A DNA stretch of 64,000 bases from CAYFYS01 sp965202905. GTDB taxonomy: Bacteria > Pseudomonadota > Alphaproteobacteria > MPNO01. Shown piece by piece: positions 25,070-34,365 of the stretch. A program made the translations under genes and the position numbers. Position 1 is the first letter of the stretch. Each line of letters starts with the position of its first letter. The stretch lies in contig OZ241868.1 in assembly GCA_965202905.1 (NCBI GenBank), positions 1,550,001 to 1,614,000 on the forward strand, read 5' to 3'. The notes below the pieces were generated by a model. It worked only from the letters and a program-made list of their open reading frames with translations. It did no database searches and had not been told where the DNA came from.

Positions 25070-25879
25070 ATGACCCTATCCACATCCACAATGCAGGACT
25101 TCGGGAACAATCCGCTCCAGGTGCGCGAAACCGAGCACTACCAGCAGGAATACGTCCAGTCATTCGTCAACAAATGGGACGAGCTGATCGACTGGGACGC
25201 ACGGGCCAGAAGCGAAGGCCGATTCTTCGTGGAGATCCTGAAGGCGCGCGAAAAAGTCAAAATTCTCGACGTGGCCACGGGAACCGGGTTCCATTCGGTT
25301 CAGCTTCTCAAGGCCGGCCTGGACGTGACCAGCGTCGACGGCAACGCCGAGATGCTGGGCAAGGCCTTCGAGAACGCGCGCCGGCGCGACTTGATCCTGC
25401 ACACCGTGCATGCCGACTGGCGATGGCTGAACAAGGATGTGCACGGCAAGTTCGACGCCATTGTCTGCCTCGGCAACTCGTTCACTCACCTGTTCGACGA
25501 GCGTGACCGCCGCCGGGCGCTGGCCGAGTTCTACGCTGCGCTGAAATACGACGGCGTCCTGATCATCGATCAGCGCAACTACGATTCGATTCTCGATGAA
25601 GGATTCAACTCCAAGCACATTTACTACTACTGCGGCGACAAGGTCACGGCCGAGCCCGAGCACATCGACGACTCGCTCGCTCGCTTCCGCTACGCCTTTC
25701 CCGACGGCTCGGAGTTCCACCTCAACATGTTCCCGCTGCGCAAGGCCTATGTGCGCAAGCTGATCTACGAGACCGGCTTCCAGCGCGTGAAGACCTACGG
25801 CGACTTTCAGGAGACCTACCAGGAGAACGAGCCGGACTTCTTCATCCACGTCGCGGAGAAAAGCTACGATGACGACTAG
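25070..25879 (+). CDS. gsmt: Glycine/sarcosine N-methyltransferase
   Basis: 269 residues from ATG 25070 (RBS GGGAGGAC). SAM-binding motif I is KILDVATGTGFHSVQ (residues ~64-78), followed by VTSVDGNAEML, IVCLGNSFTHLF and LIIDQRNYDSIL. Length and these motifs match the halophile GSMT that converts glycine to sarcosine and dimethylglycine. The next gene overlaps by 11 nt and encodes the second methyltransferase, so the pair makes glycine betaine de novo with six SAM-derived methyl transfers over the three steps in stages. Confidence 0.93.
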   Translation: MTLSTSTMQDFGNNPLQVRETEHYQQEYVQSFVNKWDELIDWDARARSEGRFFVEILKAREKVKILDVATGTGFHSVQLLKAGLDVTSVDGNAEMLGKAFENARRRDLILHTVHADWRWLNKDVHGKFDAIVCLGNSFTHLFDERDRRRALAEFYAALKYDGVLIIDQRNYDSILDEGFNSKHIYYYCGDKVTAEPEHIDDSLARFRYAFPDGSEFHLNMFPLRKAYVRKLIYETGFQRVKTYGDFQETYQENEPDFFIHVAEKSYDDD

Positions 25880-26705
25880 GACCGGGGCGGTCGAACGCGC
25901 CGAGGCCTATTACGACAGCAGCGAAGCCGACGCGTTCTACCAGACTTTCTGGGGCGGCGAGGACATCCATATCGGTCTGTACACGGGCGAAGAGGAGCCG
26001 GTCGCCGCGGCGAGCCGCCGCACGGTCGAGACCATGGCCCAACGGCTCGCCAGGACGGGCGAGGCCGCGCGTATCCTCGACCTCGGGGCCGGCTACGGTG
26101 GGTCGGCGCGCTACCTCGCCCGGGCGCTCGGCTGCCGGGTGACCTGCCTCAACCTCAGCGAGACCCAGAACGCGCTCAACCGCAGGCTCACCGACGAGGC
26201 GGGGCTGTCCGGGCGCATCCGCGTGGTGCATGGCGATTTCGAGAGCGTGCCCGAGCCCGACGGCAGCTTCGACATCGTATGGTCCCAGGATGCCTTCCTG
26301 CACAGCGGCAACCGGCCGCGCGTGCTCGACGAGGTTCGCCGCGTCCTGGCCGATGACGGCCAGTTGATCTTCACCGACCCGATGCAGTCCGACGACTGCC
26401 CGGACGGCGTGCTGCAGCCCATCCTCGACCGCATCCAGCTCTCGACCCTGGGCTCGTTTGCGTTCTACCGCGCCGAACTCACCGAACGCGGCTTTCGCGA
26501 GGCCTCGATCGAACCGTTGACCGACCAGCTTCGGACCCACTACCACCGTGTCCGCAAGGAGCTGACAGACCGCTACGACGAGGCCGTTACCGGGTCGGGA
26601 CAGCCTTATGTCGACACAATGATCGACGGCCTGCAGCGCTGGGTGGACGGGGCCGACCGGGGCTACCTCTCCTGGGGCATCATGGATTTCCGCCGCGCCG
26701 CATAG
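25869..26705 (+). CDS. sdmt: Sarcosine/dimethylglycine N-methyltransferase
   Basis: 278 residues. The ATG lies within the last codons of GSMT (11-nt overlap). SAM motif RILDLGAGYGGSARYLA (~68-84), then CLNLSETQNALN, DIVWSQDAFLHSGNR and LIFTDPMQSDDC. This pattern is that of SDMT, which completes dimethylglycine to betaine. Location immediately before a BCCT carrier supports an osmoprotection role. Confidence 0.93.
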   Translation: MTTRTGAVERAEAYYDSSEADAFYQTFWGGEDIHIGLYTGEEEPVAAASRRTVETMAQRLARTGEAARILDLGAGYGGSARYLARALGCRVTCLNLSETQNALNRRLTDEAGLSGRIRVVHGDFESVPEPDGSFDIVWSQDAFLHSGNRPRVLDEVRRVLADDGQLIFTDPMQSDDCPDGVLQPILDRIQLSTLGSFAFYRAELTERGFREASIEPLTDQLRTHYHRVRKELTDRYDEAVTGSGQPYVDTMIDGLQRWVDGADRGYLSWGIMDFRRAA

Positions 26706-26737
26706 CGCGGCGCCCGCCGGGGCGAGGGACCTCGAGA

Positions 26738-28318
26738 ATGCCGCAACGCTATCGGACCGGATATACGATCGGCCAGGACAATGTACGACGCTGGGGGATG
26801 GACATCCATCACCCGGTGTTCTGGATCGCGGCGGTGCTGATCGTTCTGTTCGTCGCGGGCACCCTGACCGCACCCGGTCCGGCCAAACAGATCTTCGACG
26901 GCGCGAAGGGCTGGTCGATCGCCAACTTCGACTGGCTGTTCATGGTGGGCGGCAACGTGTTCGTCCTGTTCTGCCTGGTGCTCGTGTTCCATCCGTCGGG
27001 CAGGATCCGAATCGGCGGGGTCGATGCGACGCCGGAGTTCTCCACCCTTTCCTGGTTCGCCATGCTGTTCGCCGCGGGCATGGGCATCGGGTTGATGTTC
27101 TGGAGCGTCGCCGAACCGACGGCCTATTACACCGCCTGGTACGGAACCCCGCTCGACGTCCCGGCCAGGACGCCGGCGGGCGCGGACGCGGCGCTTGGCG
27201 CGACGATGTTCCACTGGGGCCTGCATCCCTGGGCGATCTACGCCGTGGTCGGGCTGTCGCTCGCGTTTTTCAGCTTCAACAAGGGTCTGCCGCTGACCAT
27301 CCGGTCCGGGTTCTTCCCGCTGATGAAGGATCGCTCCTGGGGCTGGTTCGGTCATCTGATCGACATCATCGCGGTGCTTGCAACCATCTTCGGGCTGGCG
27401 ACCTCCCTCGGGTTCGGCGCGCAGCAGGCCGCCGGCGGGCTAAAGTTCCTGTTCGGGATCGACAACGGGATCGGAACCCAGGTCGCGATCATCGTCGGCG
27501 TCACGGCCGTCGCGGTGATCTCCGTCGTCCGCGGGCTCGAGGGTGGCGTGAAGGTCCTGAGCAACATCAACATGAGCCTGGCCGCGATCCTGTTGCTGTT
27601 CGTGCTGATCGCCGGCCCCTCGCTTGCCATCGCCGGCGCGCTGGGCGCGGCCGCATCGAACTATGTCGAAAACATCTTGCCGCTCAGCAACTGGACCGGC
27701 CGGGAGGACGACAAGTTCTTCCACGGCTGGACGGTCTTCTACTGGGCGTGGTGGATCTCCTGGTCGCCCTTCGTCGGCATGTTCATCGCCCGCATCTCCA
27801 AGGGCCGCACGGTCCGCGAGTTCATCGTCGCCGTACTCCTGGTTCCGACGCTGGTGACGCTGATCTGGATGGCGGCTTTCGGCGGCTCCGCCCTGGATCA
27901 GGTGCAGAACCAAGTCGGCGCGCTGGCCGGCGGCATCGGCGAGGTCTCCCTGGCGATGTTCCAGATGCTCGAGAACCTGCCGATCGCCGGCGTCTCGTCC
28001 TTCGTCGCCATCGTCCTCGTGCTGGTCTTTTTCATCACCTCCTCGGACTCCGGCTCGCTGGTGATCGACAGCATCACCGCCGGCGGCAAGCTCGACGCCC
28101 CGGCGCCGCAGCGCATCTTCTGGGCGACCATGGAAGGCATCATCGCGGCCGCGCTGCTGTTCGGCGGCGGCGGCGACGCGCTGGGCGCGCTCCAGGCCGC
28201 GGCGATCACCGTCGGCCTGCCCTTCACCCTGGTCCTGCTCGCGCTTTGCGTCGGCCTCTCTATGGGCCTGGCGCACGAATGGCGCTTCGTGCAGGGGCCC
28301 CGGGCACGACCCGCTTAG
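26738..28318 (+). CDS. BCCT-family betaine/choline/carnitine transporter
   Basis: 526 residues, about 12 membrane segments. BCCT signature region around residue 330 reads WTVFYWAWWISWSPFVGMFI; the GMGIGLMFWSVAEP and FITSSDSGSLVID segments are also typical. It is a sodium- or proton-coupled importer of quaternary amines. It follows the two betaine-synthesis methyltransferases by 32 nt, so import and synthesis are probably co-regulated by osmolarity. The C-terminus is short, without the long cytosolic regulatory tail of BetP. Confidence 0.93.
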   Translation: MPQRYRTGYTIGQDNVRRWGMDIHHPVFWIAAVLIVLFVAGTLTAPGPAKQIFDGAKGWSIANFDWLFMVGGNVFVLFCLVLVFHPSGRIRIGGVDATPEFSTLSWFAMLFAAGMGIGLMFWSVAEPTAYYTAWYGTPLDVPARTPAGADAALGATMFHWGLHPWAIYAVVGLSLAFFSFNKGLPLTIRSGFFPLMKDRSWGWFGHLIDIIAVLATIFGLATSLGFGAQQAAGGLKFLFGIDNGIGTQVAIIVGVTAVAVISVVRGLEGGVKVLSNINMSLAAILLLFVLIAGPSLAIAGALGAAASNYVENILPLSNWTGREDDKFFHGWTVFYWAWWISWSPFVGMFIARISKGRTVREFIVAVLLVPTLVTLIWMAAFGGSALDQVQNQVGALAGGIGEVSLAMFQMLENLPIAGVSSFVAIVLVLVFFITSSDSGSLVIDSITAGGKLDAPAPQRIFWATMEGIIAAALLFGGGGDALGALQAAAITVGLPFTLVLLALCVGLSMGLAHEWRFVQGPRARPA

Positions 28319-28414
28319 CCGGCAACGCCCGTCGCGGCTTTGCACGATCGGACGGGCCGCCTTAAGCTGGCCGGCGAAGCTGGCCATGGGGCCGCGACGA
28401 CAAGGGAGACACCG

Positions 28415-29446
28415 ATGATCACAAGACGGCTTTCCATATTCGCGGCATTCGCGGCCGGTGCGGCGTTGCTTGGCCTCGGCCTCGGAACCGCGCCGGCACG
28501 GGCCGATGTTGCCGACTTTTATCGCGGCAGGACCGTCACCATCGTGGTGCCGGGCGGGCTCGGCGCCTCGCTCGGCCTCTATGGACGCCTGCTCGCCGAA
28601 CACTGGAAAAACCACATACCCGGCAATCCCAACGTGATCCTCCAGTCGCGGCCGGGCGGCGGCGGCACCAAGGGCGCCGCCTACATCTTCAACGCGGCGC
28701 CCAGGGACGGCACGTGGGTCGCGGAGATCCTGGCACCCTCGGTGCTGGCGCCGAGCCTGCGCAACGTCAAGTTCGACGCGCTGAAATTCCAGTGGCTGGG
28801 CTCGATCACCCAGCGTCCCTCGGTTGTCTCAGTCTGGCACACCGCGCCCGCGACCACGCTGGAGAAGCTCAAGACCACGCCGGTGATCATGGGCTCGACC
28901 GGGCTGGGGTCCGAGACCTACTTGATGCCGACCCTGATGAACCATCTGCTCGGCACCAAATTCAAGATCGTCAAGGGTTACAAGGGCGGCGCCGCGATCA
29001 ACAAGGCGATGGCCCAGGGCGAGGTCCAGGGCCGGATGAACTATTGGACCGGCTGGACCACGGTCAAGGGCGACTGGCTGCGCGAGGGCAAGCTGATTCA
29101 CCTGATCCAGTACGGTCCGCGCATCCCCGAACTCAAGGATGTGCCCAGCATGATCGACCTGGTCGCTTCCGAAGAGGGCAAGAAGATGGTCCGCTTCATC
29201 GAGGTGAGCGAGCTGATCGGCATGGGCTTCTGGGTCGCGCCCGGCGTGCCGAAGGACCGCGTCGAGGCGCTCAGGACATCGTTCATGGCGACCGTCAACG
29301 ACCCGGCGTTCCTGGCCGACGCCAAGAAGCGCCGCGCCCCGGTCGCGCCGATCCCGGGCGCCGAGCTCGGCCGCATCGTCGCCGCCGGGCTCAACGTCTC
29401 GCCCGCGCTGGTGAAGAAGATGAAGGCGGTCTACGGCTTCAAGTAG
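28415..29446 (+). CDS. TTT-type (TctC/Bug) solute-binding protein
   Basis: 343 residues from ATG 28415 (GGGAGACACCG upstream). Signal peptide to about residue 33 (APARADVADF). Bug-family pattern: YRGRTVTIVVPGGLGASLG, QSRPGGGGTKGAAYIFN and the WVAPGVPKDRVEALR region. It should feed a tripartite tricarboxylate-type permease. The adjacent TctA-TctB fusion is on the opposite strand and convergent, so the two are not co-transcribed although they are the likely partners. Confidence 0.88.
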   Translation: MITRRLSIFAAFAAGAALLGLGLGTAPARADVADFYRGRTVTIVVPGGLGASLGLYGRLLAEHWKNHIPGNPNVILQSRPGGGGTKGAAYIFNAAPRDGTWVAEILAPSVLAPSLRNVKFDALKFQWLGSITQRPSVVSVWHTAPATTLEKLKTTPVIMGSTGLGSETYLMPTLMNHLLGTKFKIVKGYKGGAAINKAMAQGEVQGRMNYWTGWTTVKGDWLREGKLIHLIQYGPRIPELKDVPSMIDLVASEEGKKMVRFIEVSELIGMGFWVAPGVPKDRVEALRTSFMATVNDPAFLADAKKRRAPVAPIPGAELGRIVAAGLNVSPALVKKMKAVYGFK

Positions 29447-29468
29447 GCGCAAAGTGCCGGGCGCGCGA

Positions 29469-29496
29469 GGGGCGGGTCCCGGGGCCCGCCCCTTTT
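29469..29496 (+). terminator. Rho-independent terminator after the TTT binding-protein gene
   Basis: GGGGCGGGTCC pairs with GGCCCGCCCC (about 10 bp, one G-T pair) and is followed by TTTT. It lies 22 nt after the stop of the binding protein and before the convergent permease stop at 29514. Confidence 0.85.
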
Positions 29497-29513
29497 CTAT
29501 CGGTCTCGATCTC

Positions 29514-31628
29514 TCAGAACAGGTTGAACCAGAGGCTGGAGCGGAGCGACGGAAAAATGTCGCCGACGACGGTCTGCGGCCAGGGCACGATCAGGATCCG
29601 GTGGAACAGGAAGTAGGAGAACAGCCACATCGGCACCGAGATGACAAACGTGGTCAGCCAGCCCTCCTTGCCTTCGAAGCGGATATAGCAGACCAGGAAC
29701 AGGAACATCGCCGGCAGGATGCCGACCACCGCCGCGGCGCCGAAGAAGAACAGCAACCAGGCGAAATAGGTCGCCGCCCGGGAGAAGATCGTGCCGACCG
29801 ACAGGTCGCCGTAATCGGCCTGGATGTCGAAATGGACATCCTGCTGTCCCGCCCTGAAGGCGTCGCCGGCCGAGGCGGTCTGCGCCTCTTCGGCGGTGTG
29901 CGGGCTCGTGTCATGGGCGGCAGCCGGCCGGACGAACATCGAGGACAGGATCAGCCACGTCGTGAACAGGACACCGGCCCAACCGACGACCTGCGGGATC
30001 AACCTGGCGCCGAACTCCCATTGCCAGGAGAGCGCAAGGCAGGCGACGAACAGCGCCAGCACCAGGAACGAGAATCCGAGGTCCGGATTGAGGCTCGATC
30101 GCTGGAAGCCGAAGGTCCCGCCCCGAGAGCGCTCATTGGCCCGCGCGCGCGCGATATAGCCGCGCACGATCGGGTTCAGCATGCCGTAGGCGGTGATGAT
30201 GAAGACGACCAGCACCACCGGGAACAGCAGCCAGTCCGCGCCGTAACGCTCGACCGAGATGAACATGTAGCGCTCGACCAGCCCGCCCAGCACGAAGCCC
30301 AGGATGACCGGCGGGCGCGGCCACTTGAACCGCTTCATCACCCAGCCGATGAAGCCGAATATGAGCAGCGCGTAGATGTCGCCCCACTGGCGCGAGCCCT
30401 GGAAGGCGCCGACGAAGGTGACCGCGAGCACCACGGGCGCCAGGATCCCGATCCGCACCAGGGCGATCTTGGCGAGCTGGTTGGCCAGCAGGAAGCAGAT
30501 CCCGGCTCCGAGCACGTTGGCGAGCGCGACCGACCAGACGAGCGTGTAGGTCACGTCCAGGTTCTTGGTCAGCATCTCCGGGCCCGGGATCAGGCCGTGG
30601 ATCAGGAACGCGCCCAGGAGCAGCGCCATCGACGCGCTGCCCGGAACGCCGAAGGCGATCGTCGGCACCAGCGCTCCGCCTTCCTTGGCGTTATTCGAGC
30701 TTTCCGATGCGATCACCCCGCGCACGTCGCCCTTGCCGAATGAGAGCGCGGCATCCTTTTCCGTGCGCACCGCGTGGCCGTAGGCGATCCAGTCGATGAC
30801 CGAGGCGCCGATCCCCGGCACCGCCCCCAGGCTGGAGCCGATGGTCGCGCAGCGCAGCAGCAGGAGCTTGTTGCGGAAGACGTCGCGTACGCCCTGGAGC
30901 TGGCTCATACGCGAGCCGGCTTCCGCCCCGCCGGAGATGGTCTGGCGGGTGATGGCCATGTCGGCGAGTTCGGGAATGGCGAAAAGGCCGAGCGCCAGCG
31001 GCACCACCGGCAGCCCGTCCCAAAGGTAGAGCGAATCGAAGGTCCAGCGCAGCGTACCGGTCTGCGGATCATCGCCGGCGGTGGCCACCATCAGACCGAT
31101 ACACGCCCCGGCGAGGCCCTTGAGCGGCGTACCGCCGCTCAGGACGGCGACCAGCGAAAGCCCGAAGACGCAGAACGACAGAAGCTCGGGCGAGCCGATA
31201 TGCAGCATCACCGGGCGCAGGATCGGCACCGAGATCGCCAGCAGGAACGCACCGAAGATGCCGCCCAGGACCGAGGCGGTGAACGCGGCGCCGAAGGCCC
31301 GGCCGGCCTCGCCCCGCCGGGCCATCGGGAAGCCGTCGAGGATGGTCGCCGCCGAGCCCACCGTCCCCGGCACCCCGAACAGAACCGCCGGAATGGTATC
31401 GGAGGTGACCACGACCGCCTGCAGCCCCATCATCAGGGCGAGCGCGCTGTAGGGATCGAGGTTGAAAGTGAACGGCAGCAGGAGCGAGAGGCCGACCAGC
31501 CCGCCGAGCCCGGGGATGACTCCCAGGATCAGGCCGATAATGACCCCGGTGGCCAGGAAGCCGAGGCGCTCCCATTCGGTGATGATCGACGCGGCCTTCA
31601 AGGCCATGCCGAGCATGTCGGCTTCCAT
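29514..31628 (-). CDS. tctA: TTT permease, TctA-TctB fusion
   Basis: 704 residues. Residues ~1-500 are the TctA 12-helix permease (IGLILGVIPGLGGLVGLSLL; GVPGTVGSAATILDG; AFGVPGSASMALLLGAF). From about residue 520 a second hydrophobic domain with four predicted helices (FSFLVLALFVACLALSWQWE; LFFFGAAAVVGILPAMFLFL) matches the small TctB/DUF1468 subunit. Separate TctA and TctB are about 500 and 150-200 residues, so this is a fusion. A hydrophilic linker with many Ala/Gln joins the parts. Confidence 0.9.
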   Translation of the reverse strand: MEADMLGMALKAASIITEWERLGFLATGVIIGLILGVIPGLGGLVGLSLLLPFTFNLDPYSALALMMGLQAVVVTSDTIPAVLFGVPGTVGSAATILDGFPMARRGEAGRAFGAAFTASVLGGIFGAFLLAISVPILRPVMLHIGSPELLSFCVFGLSLVAVLSGGTPLKGLAGACIGLMVATAGDDPQTGTLRWTFDSLYLWDGLPVVPLALGLFAIPELADMAITRQTISGGAEAGSRMSQLQGVRDVFRNKLLLLRCATIGSSLGAVPGIGASVIDWIAYGHAVRTEKDAALSFGKGDVRGVIASESSNNAKEGGALVPTIAFGVPGSASMALLLGAFLIHGLIPGPEMLTKNLDVTYTLVWSVALANVLGAGICFLLANQLAKIALVRIGILAPVVLAVTFVGAFQGSRQWGDIYALLIFGFIGWVMKRFKWPRPPVILGFVLGGLVERYMFISVERYGADWLLFPVVLVVFIITAYGMLNPIVRGYIARARANERSRGGTFGFQRSSLNPDLGFSFLVLALFVACLALSWQWEFGARLIPQVVGWAGVLFTTWLILSSMFVRPAAAHDTSPHTAEEAQTASAGDAFRAGQQDVHFDIQADYGDLSVGTIFSRAATYFAWLLFFFGAAAVVGILPAMFLFLVCYIRFEGKEGWLTTFVISVPMWLFSYFLFHRILIVPWPQTVVGDIFPSLRSSLWFNLF

Positions 31629-31750
31629 GAGCCTGCGCTGTCCTCGTTGGTTCTAGCCGGCCGTTATACGCCAGCCGATCGGGCGAAGGGACACCAGGCG
31701 CGCGCCGACTGTCAAGCATCCACATATCGGCGGCGGTCGCATTCCCGGTG

Positions 31751-31773
31751 CGCCCGCCCACGCCGGGCGGGCG
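31751..31773 (-). terminator. GC-rich hairpin after the second amidohydrolase gene
   Basis: CGCCCGCCC and GGGCGGGCG form a perfect 9-bp stem with a 5-nt loop, directly after the stop of the amidohydrolase and 123 nt before the tctA start. No T-tract follows, so it may be a weak terminator or attenuate readthrough from the TRAP operon. Confidence 0.5.
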
Positions 31774-31774
31774 G

Positions 31775-33010
31775 CTACTCGGCGGCCTGCAGCGCGGGAA
31801 AGCGCTCCGAGACGTCGAGCTTGAAGACCTTCTGGGCGTTCTCGCCCAGGATCTTGCGCTTCGCCTTCTCGTCCAGGAACGGCAGATCCCAGATCACACC
31901 CGGCAGATCCATGTCCCAGTGCGGGTAGTCGGTGGCGAACAGCAGCGAGTTCTCGGCGTCCATCGCCTTGAAGGTGGCCTCCAGCAGCCAGTCCTCGTTG
32001 GGCCGCTCCATCGGCTGGGTGGTGTAGTACATCTCCTTCATGTACTCGCTCGGCAGCCGCTTGAGCGAGGGGCATTCGGAGCTGCGCATACGGTACTCGT
32101 TATCGAGCCGCATCATCAGCCAGGGAACCCAGGCGATCCCCGATTCGATCCAGATGGTCTTGAGGCCGGGGAACCGCTCGGGCAGGCCGTTGACCACCCA
32201 GTTGGTGCAATGCACCACGTTGTACCAGGTAAAGCCCAGCGCGTGGACGGCGATGAACCGGTTCGATGTGCGGAACATCGGGTCGTCCCAGTTGAAGCCG
32301 CTGTGGAAGGCGATCGGCAGGCCGCGCTCCTCGATCGCGCGGTAGACCTTCATGTAGTCGTTATCGTGAACCGGCTTGTGGCGCACCGAGGTGATCATGA
32401 AGCCGAGCACGTTGGGCGCCCCGGCGAACTCCTCGACGATGCGGTAGGCCGCGTTGTGGTCGTTGAACGGCAAATAGAGCATCGACTTGATGCGCGAGGA
32501 GCCGGGCAGCACGCGCTCGACCAGCCAGCGGTTATAGGCGCGCGCAAGCTGGGTCTCGACCTCCGGCTGGGGGTGCATCGCAAGCCCCAGCATCGGGGTT
32601 GGGAACATGCAGCTATAGTCCACGCCCATCGCATCCATCCACTTATGGCCCAGGTGGATGTCGCGGTGGACGCCGTCGGCCGGGGTCTGCTCCATGCGTC
32701 GCAGGGGGTAGCGCGTCACCCGCCCGCCGACATCCTGGTAGCCGACGCGGCCGAGCGCGAACATGCCGCCGCCACGCTGGCCGACCTGGCTCGAGGAGTT
32801 GGCGAGCTGACGGAGCACCGGATCCTCCATGTACTCCATGATCTCGCCCATGGATTCGCTCTCGTAGTGGTGCGAATCCACGTCGATGATCAGCACATCG
32901 TCGAGCCCGCGCCTGTCGCGCTGCCTGGCGGCGTTCGCCAGCACCTTGTCGGTGTCGAACGAATCCACGCTCATCCGGAAATACTGCTCGTTGCCGGTCG
33001 GGAGATCCAT
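31775..33010 (-). CDS. Amidohydrolase family (ACMSD-like), paralogue
   Basis: 411 residues from ATG 33010. Strong relative of 7147-8385: shared SVDSFDTDKVLANAARQRD opening, DVDSHHYESES metal motif, AFHSGFNWDD, WIESGIAWVPWLMMRLDNE, and FATDYPHWDMDLP. It follows the TRAP large permease gene by about 40 nt, so it is likely the catabolic enzyme for the TRAP cargo. The other copy is in an ABC-transporter operon; two paralogues linked to different transporter classes suggest they act on related but separately imported compounds. Confidence 0.8.
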   Translation of the reverse strand: MDLPTGNEQYFRMSVDSFDTDKVLANAARQRDRRGLDDVLIIDVDSHHYESESMGEIMEYMEDPVLRQLANSSSQVGQRGGGMFALGRVGYQDVGGRVTRYPLRRMEQTPADGVHRDIHLGHKWMDAMGVDYSCMFPTPMLGLAMHPQPEVETQLARAYNRWLVERVLPGSSRIKSMLYLPFNDHNAAYRIVEEFAGAPNVLGFMITSVRHKPVHDNDYMKVYRAIEERGLPIAFHSGFNWDDPMFRTSNRFIAVHALGFTWYNVVHCTNWVVNGLPERFPGLKTIWIESGIAWVPWLMMRLDNEYRMRSSECPSLKRLPSEYMKEMYYTTQPMERPNEDWLLEATFKAMDAENSLLFATDYPHWDMDLPGVIWDLPFLDEKAKRKILGENAQKVFKLDVSERFPALQAAE

Positions 33011-33052
33011 CTCGCGTCCCCTTGCTGGATCGTGGGCCTTTGCCCGGGCCGA

Positions 33053-34363
33053 TTAGAGCAGGCCGGGCAGCCAGGTGGCAAGCTGCGGAAAAGCCGCGAT
33101 CAGCGTCATGCCGACCAGGAAGATGCCGACGAACGGCCAGGTCGCGCTGAAGATGTCGCTGAGCGGCACATGCGGCGCAGATCCCTTGAAGGCGAACATG
33201 GTGTAGCCGAAGGGCGGCGTGATCCCGCCGACGGTGACGTTGAGCAGCATGATCAGCCAGAACCAGATCGGGTCGAAGCCGAGCGTGCCGAGCAGCGGCT
33301 GATAAATCGGGATCACCACCAGCATGAGCGCGATCTGGTCGATGAACATGCACAGGATGAACGGGATCACCATCATGATAAACAGCATCATGTAAGGCTC
33401 GAAGCCGAGCGTGGTGATCAGTGCCGTCAACTCCCGGGTCGAGCCGGTGAAGGCGAGAAGCTGGCTGAACATCTTGGAACTCGCCATGATCACCAGGATC
33501 ATCGCGGTGATGTAGGCGGCCGAGGAGACCGACTCGGACACCATCGACCAGGTGAGCTTGCGGTAGTAGGCCGCCGTCAGCAGCGCGCCGAGCACACCGG
33601 TCGCCGCCGACTCCGACGGAGTCGCGATGCCCAGCAGGATGAAGCCCATCACGCAGAAGATGATGATCGCAAACGGCAGCACGCGCAGGACGGCGAGCAC
33701 CATTTGCCAGACGGTGACATCCGGCGCGGTATCGGAATCGCCATAGGGAGCGAGTTCCGGCCTCATCCGCACGCGGCCGAAAATGTAGACCAGGAACATG
33801 CCCGACAGCAGCAGCCCGGGAAGGATGCCGGCGATCAGCAGACCCGCAATCGTCACGTCGGCCAGCGTGCCGATGATGATTACGAGCACGCTGGGCGGGA
33901 TGATCGGCGCCAGGCTTGCGCCTGCAAGAATCGCCCCGGTCGACAGCCGCGAATCGTACTTGCGCTCGATCATCCCGGGATAGAGCGAGCGCGCCATCAT
34001 CGCCGCCACGCCCATCGCGGCGCCGGACAGCGCCCCGAAGATCGTCGAGAGCACGATGCACAGCACATACTGGCGCCCGCGCACCTTGCCGACCAGCTTG
34101 TCGACGCTGTCGAACAGGATGTCGATCGAGCCCGAGCGGAACAACAGTTCGCCCATCAGGATGAACAGCGGCACCGCCGACATCGCGGCCACGTTGGTGG
34201 TCTCGAATATCGAGTTGGCGACCATTCCGAAGCCCGGCTGTCCCAGCACGATCAGCACACCTGCGATATTGATCACCAGGAATGCGATGAAGATCGGCGC
34301 GCCGGTCAGGAACGCCGCCAGCAGCAGCGCCAACCCGCCCGACAGGATCGCCCACCATTCCAT
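33053..34363 (-). CDS. dctM: TRAP transporter large permease DctM
   Basis: 436 residues from ATG 34363 (MEWWAILSGG); a longer upstream frame is rejected because it overlaps the DctQ gene. Twelve-helix DctM pattern: GAPIFIAFLVINIAGVLIVLG, SGAAMGVAAMMARSLYPGMI, LAPIIPPSVLVIIIGTLAD and VGGITPPFGYTMFAFKG. This is the ion-coupled channel of the TRAP system. The start is 2 nt before the DctQ stop region, so the two are coupled. Confidence 0.95.
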   Translation of the reverse strand: MEWWAILSGGLALLLAAFLTGAPIFIAFLVINIAGVLIVLGQPGFGMVANSIFETTNVAAMSAVPLFILMGELLFRSGSIDILFDSVDKLVGKVRGRQYVLCIVLSTIFGALSGAAMGVAAMMARSLYPGMIERKYDSRLSTGAILAGASLAPIIPPSVLVIIIGTLADVTIAGLLIAGILPGLLLSGMFLVYIFGRVRMRPELAPYGDSDTAPDVTVWQMVLAVLRVLPFAIIIFCVMGFILLGIATPSESAATGVLGALLTAAYYRKLTWSMVSESVSSAAYITAMILVIMASSKMFSQLLAFTGSTRELTALITTLGFEPYMMLFIMMVIPFILCMFIDQIALMLVVIPIYQPLLGTLGFDPIWFWLIMLLNVTVGGITPPFGYTMFAFKGSAPHVPLSDIFSATWPFVGIFLVGMTLIAAFPQLATWLPGLL

Positions 34364-34365
34364 GG

